From NCBI RefSeq assembly GCF_009982895.1, contig NZ_WXZL01000001.1, positions 62,001 to 126,000 on the forward strand: a stretch of 64,000 nt of DNA. Reading direction: 5' to 3'. The notes under the pieces were generated by a model. It saw only the letters and a list, made by a program, of their open reading frames with translations. It was not told the origin of the DNA and did not search any database. Below are positions 25,391 to 36,700 of the stretch, piece by piece (within the stretch, counting starts at the first letter, position 1; each line of letters starts with the position of its first letter). Made by a program: the position numbers and the translations under genes. This DNA comes from Deinococcus alpinitundrae (GTDB lineage: Bacteria; Deinococcota; Deinococci; Deinococcales; Deinococcaceae).

Positions 25391-26266
25391 TTACTCGCCT
25401 GCGCGCGGCCCCACCACCGACTCGATCAAGCGGCGGGCGATGCTGGCGCGGCCCGGCAGCATCGGCAAGTCGGCCTCGTCGAACCAGCGGGCGTCCTCGA
25501 TCTCACCGGGCTGCGCTGCGATCTCGCCGCCCGCGTACTCGGCGCTGTAGGCCAGCATCAGGCTGTGCGGAAACGGCCAGGGCTGCGAATCGAAGTAGCG
25601 CAGGTTCATGATCTCCAGATTGGTTTCCTCCTTCATCTCGCGGTGGGCGGCGTGCTCCACGCTCTCACCCGGTTCGACGAAGCCCGCGTTGGCGCTGTAC
25701 ATCCCCGCCGGAAACTGAGGCGAGCGGCACAGCAGCAGTTGCAGGCGGCCCTCGTAGCGGCGGGTCAGCAGCACCATCACGGCGGGGGCCAGGCGCGGGT
25801 AGACGCTCAGGCCACAGTTCGGGCAGCGCCGCACCCGCTCGGCGGGGTCCGGCACCGTCGGCGTCGCGCAGTTGCCGCAGAAGCGGTGGGTCCGGTCCCA
25901 CTCGACGATCTGGTAAGCGTAGCCGCCGAGCAGCCACAGCCAGTCCGGGACGCGCCCGTAGAGGCCACGCAGGCGGTGCAGCTTGAATGGTGGTGTGTCC
26001 AGCGTGGCCAGTACCTCCGCCGTCAGCCGCGCCGCCCAGACCGGCTGCCCGGACTGCTGGCCCAGGTACACTGCGCCCTCGCTGCCGCTGGGCTGCCGGG
26101 TCGGCAGGGCCAGATCGGGGCCGAGCAGCAGTTTGTCGCCGGAGAAGACCAGCCACAGCGCGCCCAGGGTCAGCTGCGCCGGAGTCTGCTCAATCGGTAT
26201 CTGCGCACTGGGCGTAAAACCGTGCCCGTTGGAGAAGAGATCGGAAGCGCTCTCGGGTAAAGTCAT
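25391..26266 (-). CDS. nudC: NAD(H) pyrophosphatase, NudC type
   Basis: 291 residues from the ATG at 26266; a TTG four codons earlier is less likely. A zinc ribbon (CGNC and CPNC) precedes the Nudix box GFVEPGESVEHAAHREMKEE. SQPWPFPHSLM just after the box is the diagnostic NADH-pyrophosphatase motif. NudC enzymes split NAD(H) to NMN(H) and AMP and remove NAD caps from the 5' ends of RNA. The gene is 43 bases downstream of deoD. Confidence 0.94.
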   Translation of the reverse strand: MTLPESASDLFSNGHGFTPSAQIPIEQTPAQLTLGALWLVFSGDKLLLGPDLALPTRQPSGSEGAVYLGQQSGQPVWAARLTAEVLATLDTPPFKLHRLRGLYGRVPDWLWLLGGYAYQIVEWDRTHRFCGNCATPTVPDPAERVRRCPNCGLSVYPRLAPAVMVLLTRRYEGRLQLLLCRSPQFPAGMYSANAGFVEPGESVEHAAHREMKEETNLEIMNLRYFDSQPWPFPHSLMLAYSAEYAGGEIAAQPGEIEDARWFDEADLPMLPGRASIARRLIESVVGPRAGE

Positions 26267-26309
26267 ACGGCCATTCAAGCGCGCCGGGCACCCTCCGACT
26301 GTGAGCCGC

Positions 26310-27020
26310 TCAGGTCGTTTCGAGCGCCGCGTCGAGCGCCACCTCGATCATGCCGTTGAAGCTGGTCTGGCGCTCCTCGGCGGTGGTTTCCTCGTGGGTG
26401 ATCAGGTGATCGGACACCGTCAGCACAGTCAGCGCCTTCACGCCGAATTTGGCGGCCAGCGTGTAGAGCTGCGCGGCTTCCATCTCCACGCCCAGCACCC
26501 CGAACTCGGCCCAGAGCTTGTACTGGTCGAAATCGTCGTGGTAGAAGGTATCACTGCTCATGATGCTGCCCACGTGGGCCCGCAGGTTGCGGGTCTGGGC
26601 CACCTGATAGGCCCGCAGCAGCAACCCGAAATCGGCAATCGGCGCGAAGTTCTTGGCCCCGAAGCGGATGTTGTTGATGTTGGAATCGGTGCAGGCAGCC
26701 TGCGCCAGAATCAGGTCGCGCACGTGAACGTCCTCGCGGTAGCTGCCGCAGGTCCCGACCCGCACCAGTGTCTGGCAGCCGTAATCGTTGATCAGCTCGT
26801 GAATGTAGATGCCCGCGCTGGCCATGCCCATGCCGGTGCCCTGCACCGAGACCGGCTGGCCCTTGTAGGTGCCGGTGAAGCCCAGCATGCCGCGCACGTC
26901 GTTGTGCTGCACGGGGTCGGTGAAAAAGGTCTGGGCAATGTGCTGGGCGCGCCTGGGATCGCCAGGCAACAGCACGGTGGGGGCGATCTGCCCTTCTTTG
27001 GCGTTCATGTGAAGACTCAT
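26310..27020 (-). CDS. deoD: purine nucleoside phosphorylase, DeoD type
   Basis: 236 residues of the hexameric PNP family: [17 protein letters not shown] (phosphate loop), [33 protein letters not shown] (ribose site) and [13 protein letters not shown] (catalytic Asp in SDH). It cleaves purine ribo- and deoxyribonucleosides with phosphate to base and sugar 1-phosphate. TAAGCT (27027-27032) lies six bases before the ATG, giving it a promoter of its own inside the minus-strand run. Confidence 0.95.
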   Translation of the reverse strand: MSLHMNAKEGQIAPTVLLPGDPRRAQHIAQTFFTDPVQHNDVRGMLGFTGTYKGQPVSVQGTGMGMASAGIYIHELINDYGCQTLVRVGTCGSYREDVHVRDLILAQAACTDSNINNIRFGAKNFAPIADFGLLLRAYQVAQTRNLRAHVGSIMSSDTFYHDDFDQYKLWAEFGVLGVEMEAAQLYTLAAKFGVKALTVLTVSDHLITHEETTAEERQTSFNGMIEVALDAALETT

Positions 27021-27026
27021 GGGTCC

Positions 27027-27032
27027 AGCTTA
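27027..27032 (-). promoter_or_regulatory. -10 box (TAAGCT) of deoD
   Basis: Six bases before the ATG, in the 26-base gap after the phosphoesterase gene. Confidence 0.5.
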
Positions 27033-27046
27033 GCCGAAGGTCACCC

Positions 27047-27775
27047 TCAGGCGTCCACCCAGTCCGAGGCCCAGCGCTCAGCTTCCGGCACGCGGGCGGC
27101 CCGGAAGCCGTCTTGAATGGCCCGCGCCGGATACGCCACCTGCCGAAACTGCGCGTTCCAGTGTTCGCCCAGCCGGTCGAGCAGCAAGTACTCGGCGCGG
27201 GCCACGTTCACGTAGACGCCGTTCCTGAGTTCGAACGGCAGGCCCACCGAGCCGGGGTTGAGCAGCTGCCAGCCTTCGAGCGTGCGCAGCAGTGGACGGT
27301 GGGTGTGGCTGCCGATCCAGCGGGAAGCCGAAGCGAATTCGGCGCGCAGCTCATTTAGCCGGGCCTCGGGCGTTTCGGCGTTCAGCACCTCGGTGTTGCT
27401 CTGGGGACTGCCGTGAAAGGCCAGCACACCCGGCAAGAGATCCACGGTCGGCTGATACGTCCGCACCAGCCTGCGCTCCCTCTCCCCCACAGCCGCGTGG
27501 CTCCAGCCGTCCAGCTCATAGATTTCGCGCTCGTCGGGCAGGCCGCGCGGCTGGAAGGCGGGCCAGGGCGACAGCAATTCCGCGTCGGCGTTGCCCATCA
27601 CCACCGGGCAGTTCAGTGAGGCGACCAGGTGCAGGCACTCGGCGGGAAAGGGTCCGGTCATCGCCACGTCGCCCAGGCAGATCAGCACGTCGGGCGCGTG
27701 CCGCCGAAGATCGGCCAACACCGCTTCCAAGGCGGGCAGATTGCCGTGGATGTCTCCGAAAATAGCGGCGCGCAT
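27047..27775 (-). CDS. YfcE/COG0639-type metallophosphoesterase
   Basis: 242 residues with the full calcineurin-like metal site: FGDIHGNLPALEAVL, CLGDVAMTGPFP, VMGNADAEL, FHGSPQS, GSHTHRP and NPGSVGLP. These enzymes hydrolyse phosphate mono- or diesters; the physiological substrate cannot be inferred. It begins 18 bases after the ispH stop and so is probably co-transcribed with it. Confidence 0.9.
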   Translation of the reverse strand: MRAAIFGDIHGNLPALEAVLADLRRHAPDVLICLGDVAMTGPFPAECLHLVASLNCPVVMGNADAELLSPWPAFQPRGLPDEREIYELDGWSHAAVGERERRLVRTYQPTVDLLPGVLAFHGSPQSNTEVLNAETPEARLNELRAEFASASRWIGSHTHRPLLRTLEGWQLLNPGSVGLPFELRNGVYVNVARAEYLLLDRLGEHWNAQFRQVAYPARAIQDGFRAARVPEAERWASDWVDA

Positions 27776-27793
27776 CAGCTGAATCTCACCACC

Positions 27794-28828
27794 TCAGCGC
27801 TGGCTGCGCAGCACTTCCTCCTGCGGCCCCACCTTCTTCGGCTCGCGAAACAGGATGTTCTCCCACTCGCCCTGCTCGGTGACCTGAAGCTGCGGGTTGC
27901 GTGCCCGGAACACGGTCACGACGGCCTGCACCAGATCGTCGGGCGTGCTGGCGGCACTGCTGATGCCGATGGTTCGCACACCGCTCAAATCGAGCGCGTC
28001 GAGGTCGGCGACGGTATCGAGACGGTAAGCGCGCGGGCAGAGGCTGGCCGCCAGTTCGAGCAGCCGCATGCCGTTGCTGCTGTGGGTGCTGGTGAGCACC
28101 AGAAAGGCGTCCACCTGGGGAGCGATGCGCCGCACCTCGTCCTGGCGGTTCTTGGTGGCGTAGCACAGGTCCTCGCTCGGCGGAATCAGCATGGACGGAA
28201 AGCGGGTCTTGAGAATCTCCACCGTGCGGCGGGTGTCGTCCACACTGAGGGTCGTCTGGGTCAGGACCACCAGCTTCTCGGGGTCGGGGACCTCGACCGT
28301 GTGCGGGTCGTGCAGGCCCGGCCCGGACTTGCCCAGCACGCCCACGATGATGGTGTTCTCCGGGGCCTCACCCAGCGTGCCGATGACTTCCTGGTGGCGG
28401 GCGCTGTCACCAATCAAGAGGATGGTGTAGCCCTCGCGGGCGTACTTCCTGGCCTCGGTATGGACCTTAGTCACCAGCGGGCAGGTGGCGTCGATAGTGG
28501 AGAGGCCCAGTTCGCGGGCGCGTTGCCGGACCTGCGGTGAGACGCCGTGCGCCGAGAACACCAGCGTCTGACTGCCGTTCGGCAGCGCTTCCAGGATGTC
28601 CAGGTCCTCGACGAAGTGAACACTGTGGTCCTGCTCGAGCCGCTCGACGACGGTGTGGTTGTGAACGATGCTGTGGTAGACCGTCAACGGCTGGGTCTCG
28701 CTGCGGGCCGCTTTCTCGACGGCCCCGATCGCCATCACGACGCCCGCGCAAAAGCCTCTGGGCTTGGCGAGCATCAGGTGCTCGACGGGGCCTGCCGTGT
28801 GGGTGGGTACGCTCCTGAAGTCGGCCAT
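27794..28828 (-). CDS. ispH: 4-hydroxy-3-methylbut-2-enyl diphosphate reductase
   Basis: 344 residues. The three cysteines for the 4Fe-4S cluster are in [24 protein letters not shown] and [14 protein letters not shown], with the conserved [11 protein letters not shown] and FSAHGVSP. IspH makes IPP and DMAPP in the last step of the MEP isoprenoid pathway, which also supplies the side chain of menaquinone and carotenoids. TAAACT lies nine bases before the ATG. Confidence 0.96.
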   Translation of the reverse strand: MADFRSVPTHTAGPVEHLMLAKPRGFCAGVVMAIGAVEKAARSETQPLTVYHSIVHNHTVVERLEQDHSVHFVEDLDILEALPNGSQTLVFSAHGVSPQVRQRARELGLSTIDATCPLVTKVHTEARKYAREGYTILLIGDSARHQEVIGTLGEAPENTIIVGVLGKSGPGLHDPHTVEVPDPEKLVVLTQTTLSVDDTRRTVEILKTRFPSMLIPPSEDLCYATKNRQDEVRRIAPQVDAFLVLTSTHSSNGMRLLELAASLCPRAYRLDTVADLDALDLSGVRTIGISSAASTPDDLVQAVVTVFRARNPQLQVTEQGEWENILFREPKKVGPQEEVLRSQR

Positions 28829-29031
28829 GATGCCCCAAGTTTAGCGGTCCGGCGGCGCGGCGAGGGTGTGCAGTGTTCCAGGCGGCGCGGCGCAACCAGC
28901 TTCTCCAAACGGCATGTTCGAATGGCGTTCACAGAGCCTTCTTGCTCCCTTCACGGCGGGTCGCCTACTGTCGAAGTGTGATTCAGCCCTCGTTACATGG
29001 CCCCACCTCCCCGCCGTCCCAAATCCGTCCC

Positions 29032-29068
29032 TTGACAACGGGTTGGTAAGTGAGTCCATACTTACTTA
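29032..29068 (+). promoter_or_regulatory. tetR-like promoter with overlapping operator
   Basis: TTGACA at 29032-29037 is a good -35 box. TAAGTGAGT (29047-29055) and ACTTACTTA (29060-29068) form an inverted repeat with eight of nine positions matched and a four-base spacer; it spans the -10 region and ends in the start ATG. It is the likely binding site of the TetR protein encoded next. Confidence 0.65.
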
Positions 29069-29658
29069 TGGCCCGACCACGCACCATCAGTGATCAGCAG
29101 ATCGTGGACGCGGCCCGCGAAGTTTTTCTGGAGCAGGGGTTCTCGGCCACCACCGCCGAGATCGCCCGCCGCGCCGGGGTGTCGGAAGGCACCCTCTTCA
29201 AACGCTTCTCGACCAAGGAGGATCTGTTCGCCGAAACCATCGGGTTGAGTGAGGGGCGCAGCTGGCACAAGGAAATCACGGACCTGGTCGGTCAGGGCGA
29301 GCTGTGCGACAACCTCAAACGCCTGGCGCGGCTGATTGTCCACACGGCGCGGATCATTCTGCCGCCCCTGATGGTGATGTGGTCACGCGGCCACGCTCCC
29401 GGCAGCCATCCCCGGCCCGAGCGCGACCCGGTGGCCGAGGACAGCGCCGCCATCGCCGCTTACCTGCGGGCCGAGATCACCCTCGGACGGCTGCGCGAGA
29501 TGGACTGCGAGGTGGTCGCCGACGCCCTGCTCGGTGCGCTGACCAGCCATGTCCACCGCGAGCTGATGCTGGGGCCAGGCATCGACACCGAGCAGTACGT
29601 GGAGCACTTGCTCGACGCCTGGTGGACCGGCCTGGCTCCACCTGCGGAGAACCGCTGA
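29068..29658 (+). CDS. TetR-family repressor of the RND efflux operon
   Basis: 196 residues. The start at 29068 matches the family opening MARPRTISDQQIVDAAREVF; a GTG or ATG further up would sit in the operator. The helix-turn-helix is TTAEIARRAGVSEGTLFKRF (about 28-47). The C-terminal ligand domain is typical in length. It is encoded immediately ahead of an RND efflux operon on the same strand, and a half-copy of its operator lies before that operon, so it probably represses both. Confidence 0.9.
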   Translation: MARPRTISDQQIVDAAREVFLEQGFSATTAEIARRAGVSEGTLFKRFSTKEDLFAETIGLSEGRSWHKEITDLVGQGELCDNLKRLARLIVHTARIILPPLMVMWSRGHAPGSHPRPERDPVAEDSAAIAAYLRAEITLGRLREMDCEVVADALLGALTSHVHRELMLGPGIDTEQYVEHLLDAWWTGLAPPAENR

Positions 29659-29687
29659 GACGGGACCGACCCCGTCACCTCCACCTA

Positions 29688-29724
29688 AAGTAAGTTGACC
29701 CACGATTTATGGGGGCGCTACAAC
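29688..29724 (+). promoter_or_regulatory. promoter of the RND operon with operator half-site
   Basis: AAAGTAAGTT (29688-29697) resembles one arm of the tetR operator. It overlaps TTGACC (29695-29700), a -35 box that is 18 bases from TACAAC (29719-29724), a weak -10 box. Confidence 0.45.
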
Positions 29725-29830
29725 ATGGATCGGTTTTCTGCGGCCAGCTGCCAGCCCGCCCCGCTTTCGCACCAGTTTTCCCTCGACCAGATGCTCTTCC
29801 GACACCGCTTTCTCACGCCGAGGTGACTGC

Positions 29831-31372
29831 TTGAATGCTCTTCCACGCTCCACAAGTGCCGCCCGCACGGCGAGGCTGACTGCCTGGCTGCTGTGTGCAG
29901 CCCTGACCCCCGCGCTGGCGCAGACCACGACCCCGCCCGACCCCGCTGCCATCACCGTGCCCGCGCCGCCTGTGGCCCTGAGCAACGTGGTGCTGACCTT
30001 CGCGACCGTGCAGCAGGCCCTGCGCGGCTCGGCAGGCTGGCGCAGCGCCGAGGAGCAGTACCGGGCCGCCCAGTACACGCTCGACTCGGCCCGCGCCCGG
30101 GCCGGGCTGAACCTGACGCTGGGCGGCAGCCTGAGCGCGGGCAAATCGCCCATAGACAGCGGGGACTGGCAAGCGGTGAGCACCCTCACCGGCCAGGTCA
30201 GCGCCGCCGTGTTGCCGTGGGGAAGCGCCTTCGATGGGGTTCGCAGCGCCGAGCGGGCACTAAGCCGGGCCGCCCTCGACCTCCAGGACAGCCGCCAGAC
30301 GCTGCTCGTGGGGGCCGCCCAGAGTTACCTCTCGGCCCGGCTCGCCGCCGAGCAGGAAGCGCTGAGCGCCGCGCAGGCCGCTCTGGCCAGCCAGCAGCTC
30401 GGCGTGGCCCAGCGCCAGCGCCAGGACAACCTGCTGAGCCTCGAAGATTTGCTGACCCGCCAGGGCAATCTGGAAAGCGCCCAGTCGAGCGCCGTGAATG
30501 CCCAGGCTGCCCGCGAGATCGGGGAGCGGCAACTGCTCAGCGACGCGGGGCTGGACGTGGGACTGGCGGCCCGGCTGATCTTGCCGAGCGCGCCGAGCTT
30601 ATCGGGCACGCCCGCGCCGCTGGCCGATCTGCTAGGCAGCGCCATGAACCAGCGCAGCGAGATTCTGAAAGCCACCTCGCAGCTTCAGGAAGCCCGCGCC
30701 GCGCTCACCAGCGCCCAGCGCGAGCGCCTCCCTGATGTCTCGGCCAGCGTGAACTACGGCGAGCTGAGCCTGAGCGGGAGCGGCGGGCGCAGCGTCGGCG
30801 GCAGCCTCAATGTTAAGACCGGAGTGGTGGCCGCCACCTTCAGCTTGCCGACCAGCAGCGGCACCACGCCGATTCCCACCTCGCTCTCACTGGGCCTCAC
30901 CGGCAGCTTCAATGTGCTGGGCACGGCCCCAAACGCGGCCATCGCCAGCGCCCAGAGCAGTGTGAGAAGCGCCGAACTGGCCCTGGAAAGTGCCCGCAGC
31001 AGCGTGGAACTCGGCGTGCGGCGCGCCTACAACGACGCCCTCAACACCCGCCGCCTGCTCGACGTGCAGCGCACCGCCCTGGTGCGGGCTCAGGCGGCCC
31101 TGACCTCCGCTCAGGCCCGCCTGAGCGCCGGACTCGGCACGGCACTGGACGTGAACGTGGCTAGCGTGGGCGTGCAGAATGCCCAGTTCGGCGTCGATCA
31201 GGCGCTCAACGCCGCGTACCTGGCCCAGGTGCAGCTCGCCGTGGCCAGCGCCCAGTTCGATCCGGCCCTGCTGCTGGTGTCGCTCAGTTCCGTGTCCACC
31301 ACCTCCACCGTCCCCGGCCCCAGTACCCCTGACCCCGCCACCCCAGACCCCAATAACGGAGCCAAACCATGA
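29831..31372 (+). CDS. TolC-family outer membrane efflux protein
   Basis: 513 residues from a TTG at 29831 that has GAGGTG nine bases upstream. A signal peptide (about 1-31, ending TPALA) is followed by the paired long helices of the TolC/OEP fold ([40 protein letters not shown]) separated by short strands. It should form the trimeric exit duct for the HlyD/RND partners encoded downstream. The C-terminus is a Pro/Thr/Asp-rich tail. The next gene overlaps it by ATGA. Confidence 0.88.
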   Translation: MNALPRSTSAARTARLTAWLLCAALTPALAQTTTPPDPAAITVPAPPVALSNVVLTFATVQQALRGSAGWRSAEEQYRAAQYTLDSARARAGLNLTLGGSLSAGKSPIDSGDWQAVSTLTGQVSAAVLPWGSAFDGVRSAERALSRAALDLQDSRQTLLVGAAQSYLSARLAAEQEALSAAQAALASQQLGVAQRQRQDNLLSLEDLLTRQGNLESAQSSAVNAQAAREIGERQLLSDAGLDVGLAARLILPSAPSLSGTPAPLADLLGSAMNQRSEILKATSQLQEARAALTSAQRERLPDVSASVNYGELSLSGSGGRSVGGSLNVKTGVVAATFSLPTSSGTTPIPTSLSLGLTGSFNVLGTAPNAAIASAQSSVRSAELALESARSSVELGVRRAYNDALNTRRLLDVQRTALVRAQAALTSAQARLSAGLGTALDVNVASVGVQNAQFGVDQALNAAYLAQVQLAVASAQFDPALLLVSLSSVSTTSTVPGPSTPDPATPDPNNGAKP

Positions 31373-32439
31373 CGACCCCCAGCCGCACCACTGCCCGGCC
31401 CTTTACCCTCAACACCCTGGCCCTGCTGGCCGTCCTCAGCCTGGCGGCGCAGGCTGGCGCGCAGAGTGCGGCGCTCGATCTGGGCAGCGCCGTGACCCGC
31501 GCCCTGGCCAGCGGCCCCGACACCACCACCAGCCGCGCCAATCTGCAAAAAGCCCAGGCCACCATCAAAGCCGTGCAGGCCGACCCCACCAGCATCATCA
31601 CCGATCAGGTCAGCGCCCAGCAGGGCTTAGAGAGCGCCCAGGTGAATCTGAGCAACACCAAGCTGACGGTGATGCAGACGGTGGTGACGCAGTACCTCAG
31701 TATCTATGAGGCCGAGCAGCGCGAGAACCTCAACGCGGCGCAGGTCAACTACTACAGCCGCAGCTTGCAGATTGCCCAGGCCCGCTTGGCCGCCAGGGTC
31801 GCCACCCCGCTCGATGTGACCAAGGCCCAGAACAGCCTGAGCAGCAACCAGCAGGAACTCGCCGACGCCAGGGCGCAGCGCCCGATTGCCGCCGCGCAGC
31901 TCGCCAAGACGCTGGGCCTCGGCCAGAGCACCGTGACGGTCAAGGCGCCGCCCGCGCCGCCCCAGCTCAGCGCCACGCTGGCCTCGCTGCAAGCCGGACT
32001 GGGGGACCGCCTGCCGACGCTGGTGCAGGCTGCGGGTGCGGTGCAGTCGGCCCAGCTCCAGGTCAAGGTCTCAGACAACGACTACACCCCGGTTCGCACC
32101 CTGCAAGACGCCCAGACCGCCCTGAGTAACGCCCAGCGGGACCTCGACAGTGGCCGCAAGGCCGCCCTCACCACACTCAACGACGCCTACCGCGCCGCTC
32201 AGAACGCCCGCGAGCAGGTCGGCATCAGTGCGGCCAGCCTCAATGCCCAGCAGACCACGCTGAATCAGGCCCAGGCCAAACTCAAGGCCGGCACCGCCGC
32301 CGCCATCGACGTGCAAAACGCCCAGGTCCAGCTGCTCTCGGCGCAGTTCGCACTGACCCAGGCCCAGGACGCGTCCTGGAAGGCGCTGACCGCGCTCTCG
32401 GTGGCCGCTGGCAAAGACGTGACGGGACTGGCGCAGTAA
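31369..32439 (+). CDS. second, shorter TolC-like protein
   Basis: 356 residues with a signal peptide (about 1-31, AAQAGAQ). Most of the chain is long Ala/Gln/Leu coiled-coil helices with the OEP-like repeats [20 protein letters not shown] and [20 protein letters not shown]. It lacks the length for two complete OEP repeats with full strands, about 100 residues less than most TolC proteins. It may be a second duct or a periplasmic helical partner. It is translationally coupled to both neighbours. Confidence 0.78.
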   Translation: MTTPSRTTARPFTLNTLALLAVLSLAAQAGAQSAALDLGSAVTRALASGPDTTTSRANLQKAQATIKAVQADPTSIITDQVSAQQGLESAQVNLSNTKLTVMQTVVTQYLSIYEAEQRENLNAAQVNYYSRSLQIAQARLAARVATPLDVTKAQNSLSSNQQELADARAQRPIAAAQLAKTLGLGQSTVTVKAPPAPPQLSATLASLQAGLGDRLPTLVQAAGAVQSAQLQVKVSDNDYTPVRTLQDAQTALSNAQRDLDSGRKAALTTLNDAYRAAQNAREQVGISAASLNAQQTTLNQAQAKLKAGTAAAIDVQNAQVQLLSAQFALTQAQDASWKALTALSVAAGKDVTGLAQ

Positions 32440-33707
32440 TGAAGGCTGGCCGCCCCCCCTCACCGGCCCTGGCGACCCTGCTGGGTCTGGCGCTCTTGCT
32501 GGGAGCCTGCACCAAGCCCGCCGACAGCGGCACCGACGCGAAAACGACCGCCAGCACCACCAACAATCTCGACGCCGCGCCGCCCAAGAGCAGCGCCCTC
32601 GACGTCAGCGTGATCAAACCCACGCAGGGAGCGCTGAGCGTGAGCCGCACCGCCAGCGCCACCGTCACGGCGGTTCAGGACAGTCAGGTGGCGGCCCTCA
32701 CCAGCGGCGCGGTGACGCAGGTGCTGGTCACGGCAGGCCAGAGCGTCAAGGCGGGCGAGGTGGTGGTGCAGCTCGACACCTCGGCGCTGCGCCAGACCCT
32801 GGAAAGTGCCCAGCTTCAGCTCAAGAACGCCCAGATCAACCTCTCGCAAACCCAGCGCAACACCAATCAGGGCACCGGGCAACTTCAGTCGGCCATCACG
32901 GCGGCGCAGGCCAACGCCGACAAGGCCCTGCAAGACGCCCAGTCGAGCCGCAAGCTGTACGCGCTCGGCGGCATCAGCCAGGCGGATCTGACCGCCAGTG
33001 AGGCGACCCTGGCCCAGACCCAGTCGGCCCTGGCGCTGGCCAGGAACAACCTGACCCAGAACGGCCAGAGCGGGGGCAGCAGCCTGGCCCTGCTGAAAAA
33101 CCAGGTCAGCAGCGCCGAGGTGTCGCTGCGCCAGGCGCAGGAGAATCTGACCAAGGCCAGTGTGCGCGCTCCTTTCTCCGGCACGGTGGCGTCGGTCAGC
33201 GCCAAGCTGGGCGAGTACGTCAACACCGGCACCGCCGTGTTCCGGTTGGTGGACGGCAGCCGCCTGACCGCCGACTTCAACGTCTCACCGGGCGACGCCG
33301 CCGCGCTGAGCGCAGGCAGCAAGCTCAACTTCGACTACGGCGGCAAGACCTACCTGGCCGTCATCAAGGAAGGTGACCGGGTGACCGGCAGCGACCGACT
33401 GGTGCCGCTGACCACCCGGCTCTCCGGCGCGAGCGCCAGCACCCTGCCGGTGGGCGGGGTGGGCCAGATGCGCTACCGGGTCAGCCTGGCCTCCGGCACG
33501 TTGCTGCCCAGCGGAGCCATTCAAAACGACGGCGGCGACAACGCGGTGTATCTGGCCGACGGCGGCGCGGCCCAGCGTCAGACCGTTAAGATTCTGGCCG
33601 AGTCGCAGGGCAAGGTGGCGGTCAGCGGGATTCCGGCAGGCACGCAGGTCGTCTATCCGGTCCCGCCGAGCTTGCAAGACGGCGCGAGCATCAAGGTCGG
33701 TGAATAA
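32439..33707 (+). CDS. HlyD/AcrA-type membrane fusion lipoprotein
   Basis: 422 residues with a lipobox LLLGAC (Cys at about 24). Order: lipoyl half (QVLVTAGQSVKAGEVVVQLD), long helical hairpin (about 110-225), second lipoyl half (VRAPFSGTVASVSAKLGEYV) and beta-barrel region. It bridges the RND pump and the TolC-type duct. Its ATG shares one base with the preceding stop (TAATG). Confidence 0.93.
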   Translation: MKAGRPPSPALATLLGLALLLGACTKPADSGTDAKTTASTTNNLDAAPPKSSALDVSVIKPTQGALSVSRTASATVTAVQDSQVAALTSGAVTQVLVTAGQSVKAGEVVVQLDTSALRQTLESAQLQLKNAQINLSQTQRNTNQGTGQLQSAITAAQANADKALQDAQSSRKLYALGGISQADLTASEATLAQTQSALALARNNLTQNGQSGGSSLALLKNQVSSAEVSLRQAQENLTKASVRAPFSGTVASVSAKLGEYVNTGTAVFRLVDGSRLTADFNVSPGDAAALSAGSKLNFDYGGKTYLAVIKEGDRVTGSDRLVPLTTRLSGASASTLPVGGVGQMRYRVSLASGTLLPSGAIQNDGGDNAVYLADGGAAQRQTVKILAESQGKVAVSGIPAGTQVVYPVPPSLQDGASIKVGE

Positions 33708-33710
33708 AGT

Positions 33711-36700
33711 ATGGCGGATCAGCCCCCAGGCGACGACAGCAACTTGATCGGCAAAATGCGCGCCCGGATGAAGGGCCGGGCGGAGGCGAGCGAGCAGGCC
33801 CAGGCGGAGAAGGTCAGCTTGACCAAGACGGCCCCCGCCGGCCCGCACTCCTCCGAACCGCTGCCCAAGATCAACCCGGCCATCAATTTCAGCGTGGCGC
33901 GCTACGTGTTTTCCATCGGCATCTTCGTGGCGGTGGTGCTGCTGGGCCTCCTCAACACCACCCGGCTGGGCGTCGAGCTGCTGCCCAACTTCGAGGTGCC
34001 GATCCTAGCGGTCTCCACCGGCTACAGCGGCGCGACACCCGATCAGGTGGACCGCGAGATCTCGCGCAAGATCGAGGACGCCATCAGCACCATCAGCGGC
34101 GTCTCGGACATCCGCAGCACCAGTACCAGCGGCCAGAGTGCGGTGATCATCACCTTTCAGGACGGCACCAACATCGATTCGGCGGCCAACAGCGTCTCGC
34201 AGTCAGTGGCGGCCATCCGAGGCACCCTGCCCAGCGACGCCGACGCACCGATCGTGCAGAAGTTCGACCCCAACGCCCAGCCGATTCTGACGCTGGCCCT
34301 GCAGGGCGGCACCGCGCGGGCCGCCGACGTGACCACCTACGCCACCGACACCCTGGTGCCCCGGCTCCAGCGGGTCGCGGGCGTGGCCGACATCACCGTG
34401 TCGGGCGGGCCGACCCGGCAGATTCAGGTGCTGATTGATCCGTCCAAGCTGCAAAGCTACAACCTGACCCCGGCCCGGCTCACGGCGGCCATCAATGCGT
34501 CGGCGCTCGATTTGCCTGCCGGGTCGCTGACCCAGAACGGCAGTTCCATCGGCTTCTCGACCCGCAACACGCCCACCAGCGTGCAGGACGTGGGCCGCAT
34601 CACCGTGGACCCACAGACCGGGCTGAGTGTCAGTGACGTGGCGACGGTGCGCGACACCTCGGCGGCGGCCACCAGCTACGCCCGCTTCAACGGCCAGCCC
34701 GCCGTGCTGCTGGGCGTGCGCAAGGCGTCCGGCACCAACTCGGTGTCGGTGGCCGACAGTGTGCGCGCCAGTATGGAAACGGTCAAGCTACCCAAAGGCT
34801 ACAGCCTGTCCCTCTCGGAAGACTCCACCCGCACCACCCGCGCCACGGTGAATGACACCTTCAAGGAATTTCTGATCGGCATCGCGGCGGTGGGCGTGGT
34901 CGTGCTGCTGTTTCTGGGGCGGCTCAACACGGTCTTCGCGGTGGTGCTGGCCATTCCCATCTCAATCAGCGCCGCGCCGCTGCTCTACAGCTTGTTCGGC
35001 TTTACCTTCAACCTGATTTCCTTGCTGGCCATCATCGTGGCCATTGGCATCGTGGTGGACGACTCGATCGTGGTGGCCGAGAACGTGCAGCGCTACCGCG
35101 ATCTGGGCTACAACCAGCTCAAGTCGGTGCTCTACGGCGGCTCGGAAGTGTTCTCGGCGGTCACGGCGGCCAGCTTCTCGTTGCTGGCTGTGCTGGTGCC
35201 GCTGAGCTTCATGCCGGGCATCCTGGGGCAGTTCTTCCGGCAGTTCGCCATCGGATTGATCGCTGCTATCGCCCTGAGCTGGCTGGAATCGCTGCTGTTT
35301 CTCACCGTCCGCATGGCCTACACCCGCGACCCCGACCCCATCGGCTGGCCGCAGTTTGGCAAGCTGCTGGGCCGGTTGCCGGAAATCATTCGGTGGGGCT
35401 TTGCGCGCCGCACCTTGCTGAGCGCCTGGGGCCTCCTGGGACTGGTGGTGTCCGGCGTGGGATTGGCCGTCGTCGCGCGCCGCACCGGCCCGGCCATCTT
35501 CGCCGCGCTGCTGCTCTACCCGCTGATCATCGGCGTGGTGCGCTACGTGCTGATGGCCTTGCTGGGTCTGCTGGAAGCGGTCACGACCACCCTGCACGGC
35601 ATCGTCAACGGGGCCGTGATCCGGCTGGCGCGCGCCTACGCCCGCAGCGTGGCCTGGGCCTTGCCGCGCAACCTGCTGATCATCCTGCTGGCGGTGGCCT
35701 TCTTGTTCACCATCGCCATCCCCATCGGCAAGGTGGGCTTTGCCTTCGTGCCCAAGAGCGACGGCGGCATTCTGTCGGCCAGCCTGAGCCTGCCGGTGGG
35801 CACCAGCCTGGACCAGACCAACAGCGCGACGCGCAAAATGGAAGCGTACCTGCTGGCGCAAAAAGACGTGCGGCTGGTCTCGACCAGCGTGGGCAGCGGC
35901 TCCTCGCAGGGCACCGGGGCCAACGGCAGCACCATCAGCGTCACGTTGACCGACAAGAAGCTGCGCCCCGGCATCGACGATCTGGTCGCGCAGTATCAGC
36001 AGGGCCTGAAAAAGGTGCTGGCGGGCGTGCCGGTCGACACCCTCAGCGTGGCCGCCCAACAAAACGGCCCCGGCGGCTCCTCGGACATCAGCCTGGCCCT
36101 CAGCGCGCCCAATCAGGACCTCTTGGAAGCCAGGAACCGCGATCTGGTGCGGCTGCTGGGCCAGGACGCCAACCTCAGCAGCGTGACCAGCAGCCTGAGC
36201 GCCACCCGCCAGGAGCGCAACTTCGTGCCGAATCCGTCGCAGCTCGTCGGCTCGGGCCTGACCACCTCGGATCTGGCCCAGGCGCTCAGAAGCTACAACG
36301 ACGGCAGCAAGGCGGGCAGTTTGCGCGACGGCGACAACAGCGTGGATATCGTGGTCAAGCTCGACCCGAGCCTGCTGCAAACCGAGCAGTCGCTCCTGTC
36401 GCAGACGGTCTACTCCTCGGCACTTTCCTCCAATGTGCCGCTCTCCAGCCTGGGCAGCTTCCGCCTTCAGCAAGCGCCCGCCACCCTCAACCGCTATAAC
36501 AAGTCCTATACCGCCACCATCGACATCAACCTGAAAAAGGGCGGCCCCAACGCCTTCGCGTATCAGCAGACCGTCATCGACAACGCCACCAAGGCCGGGA
36601 TTCTGGGCGGCGGGGTCGCGCTGGGCAACGCTTCGAGCTTCGGCTCGGCGGGCCTGACCGGCAACTTGGTGGTTTACGGCCCCGCCGTGCTGATCCTGGC

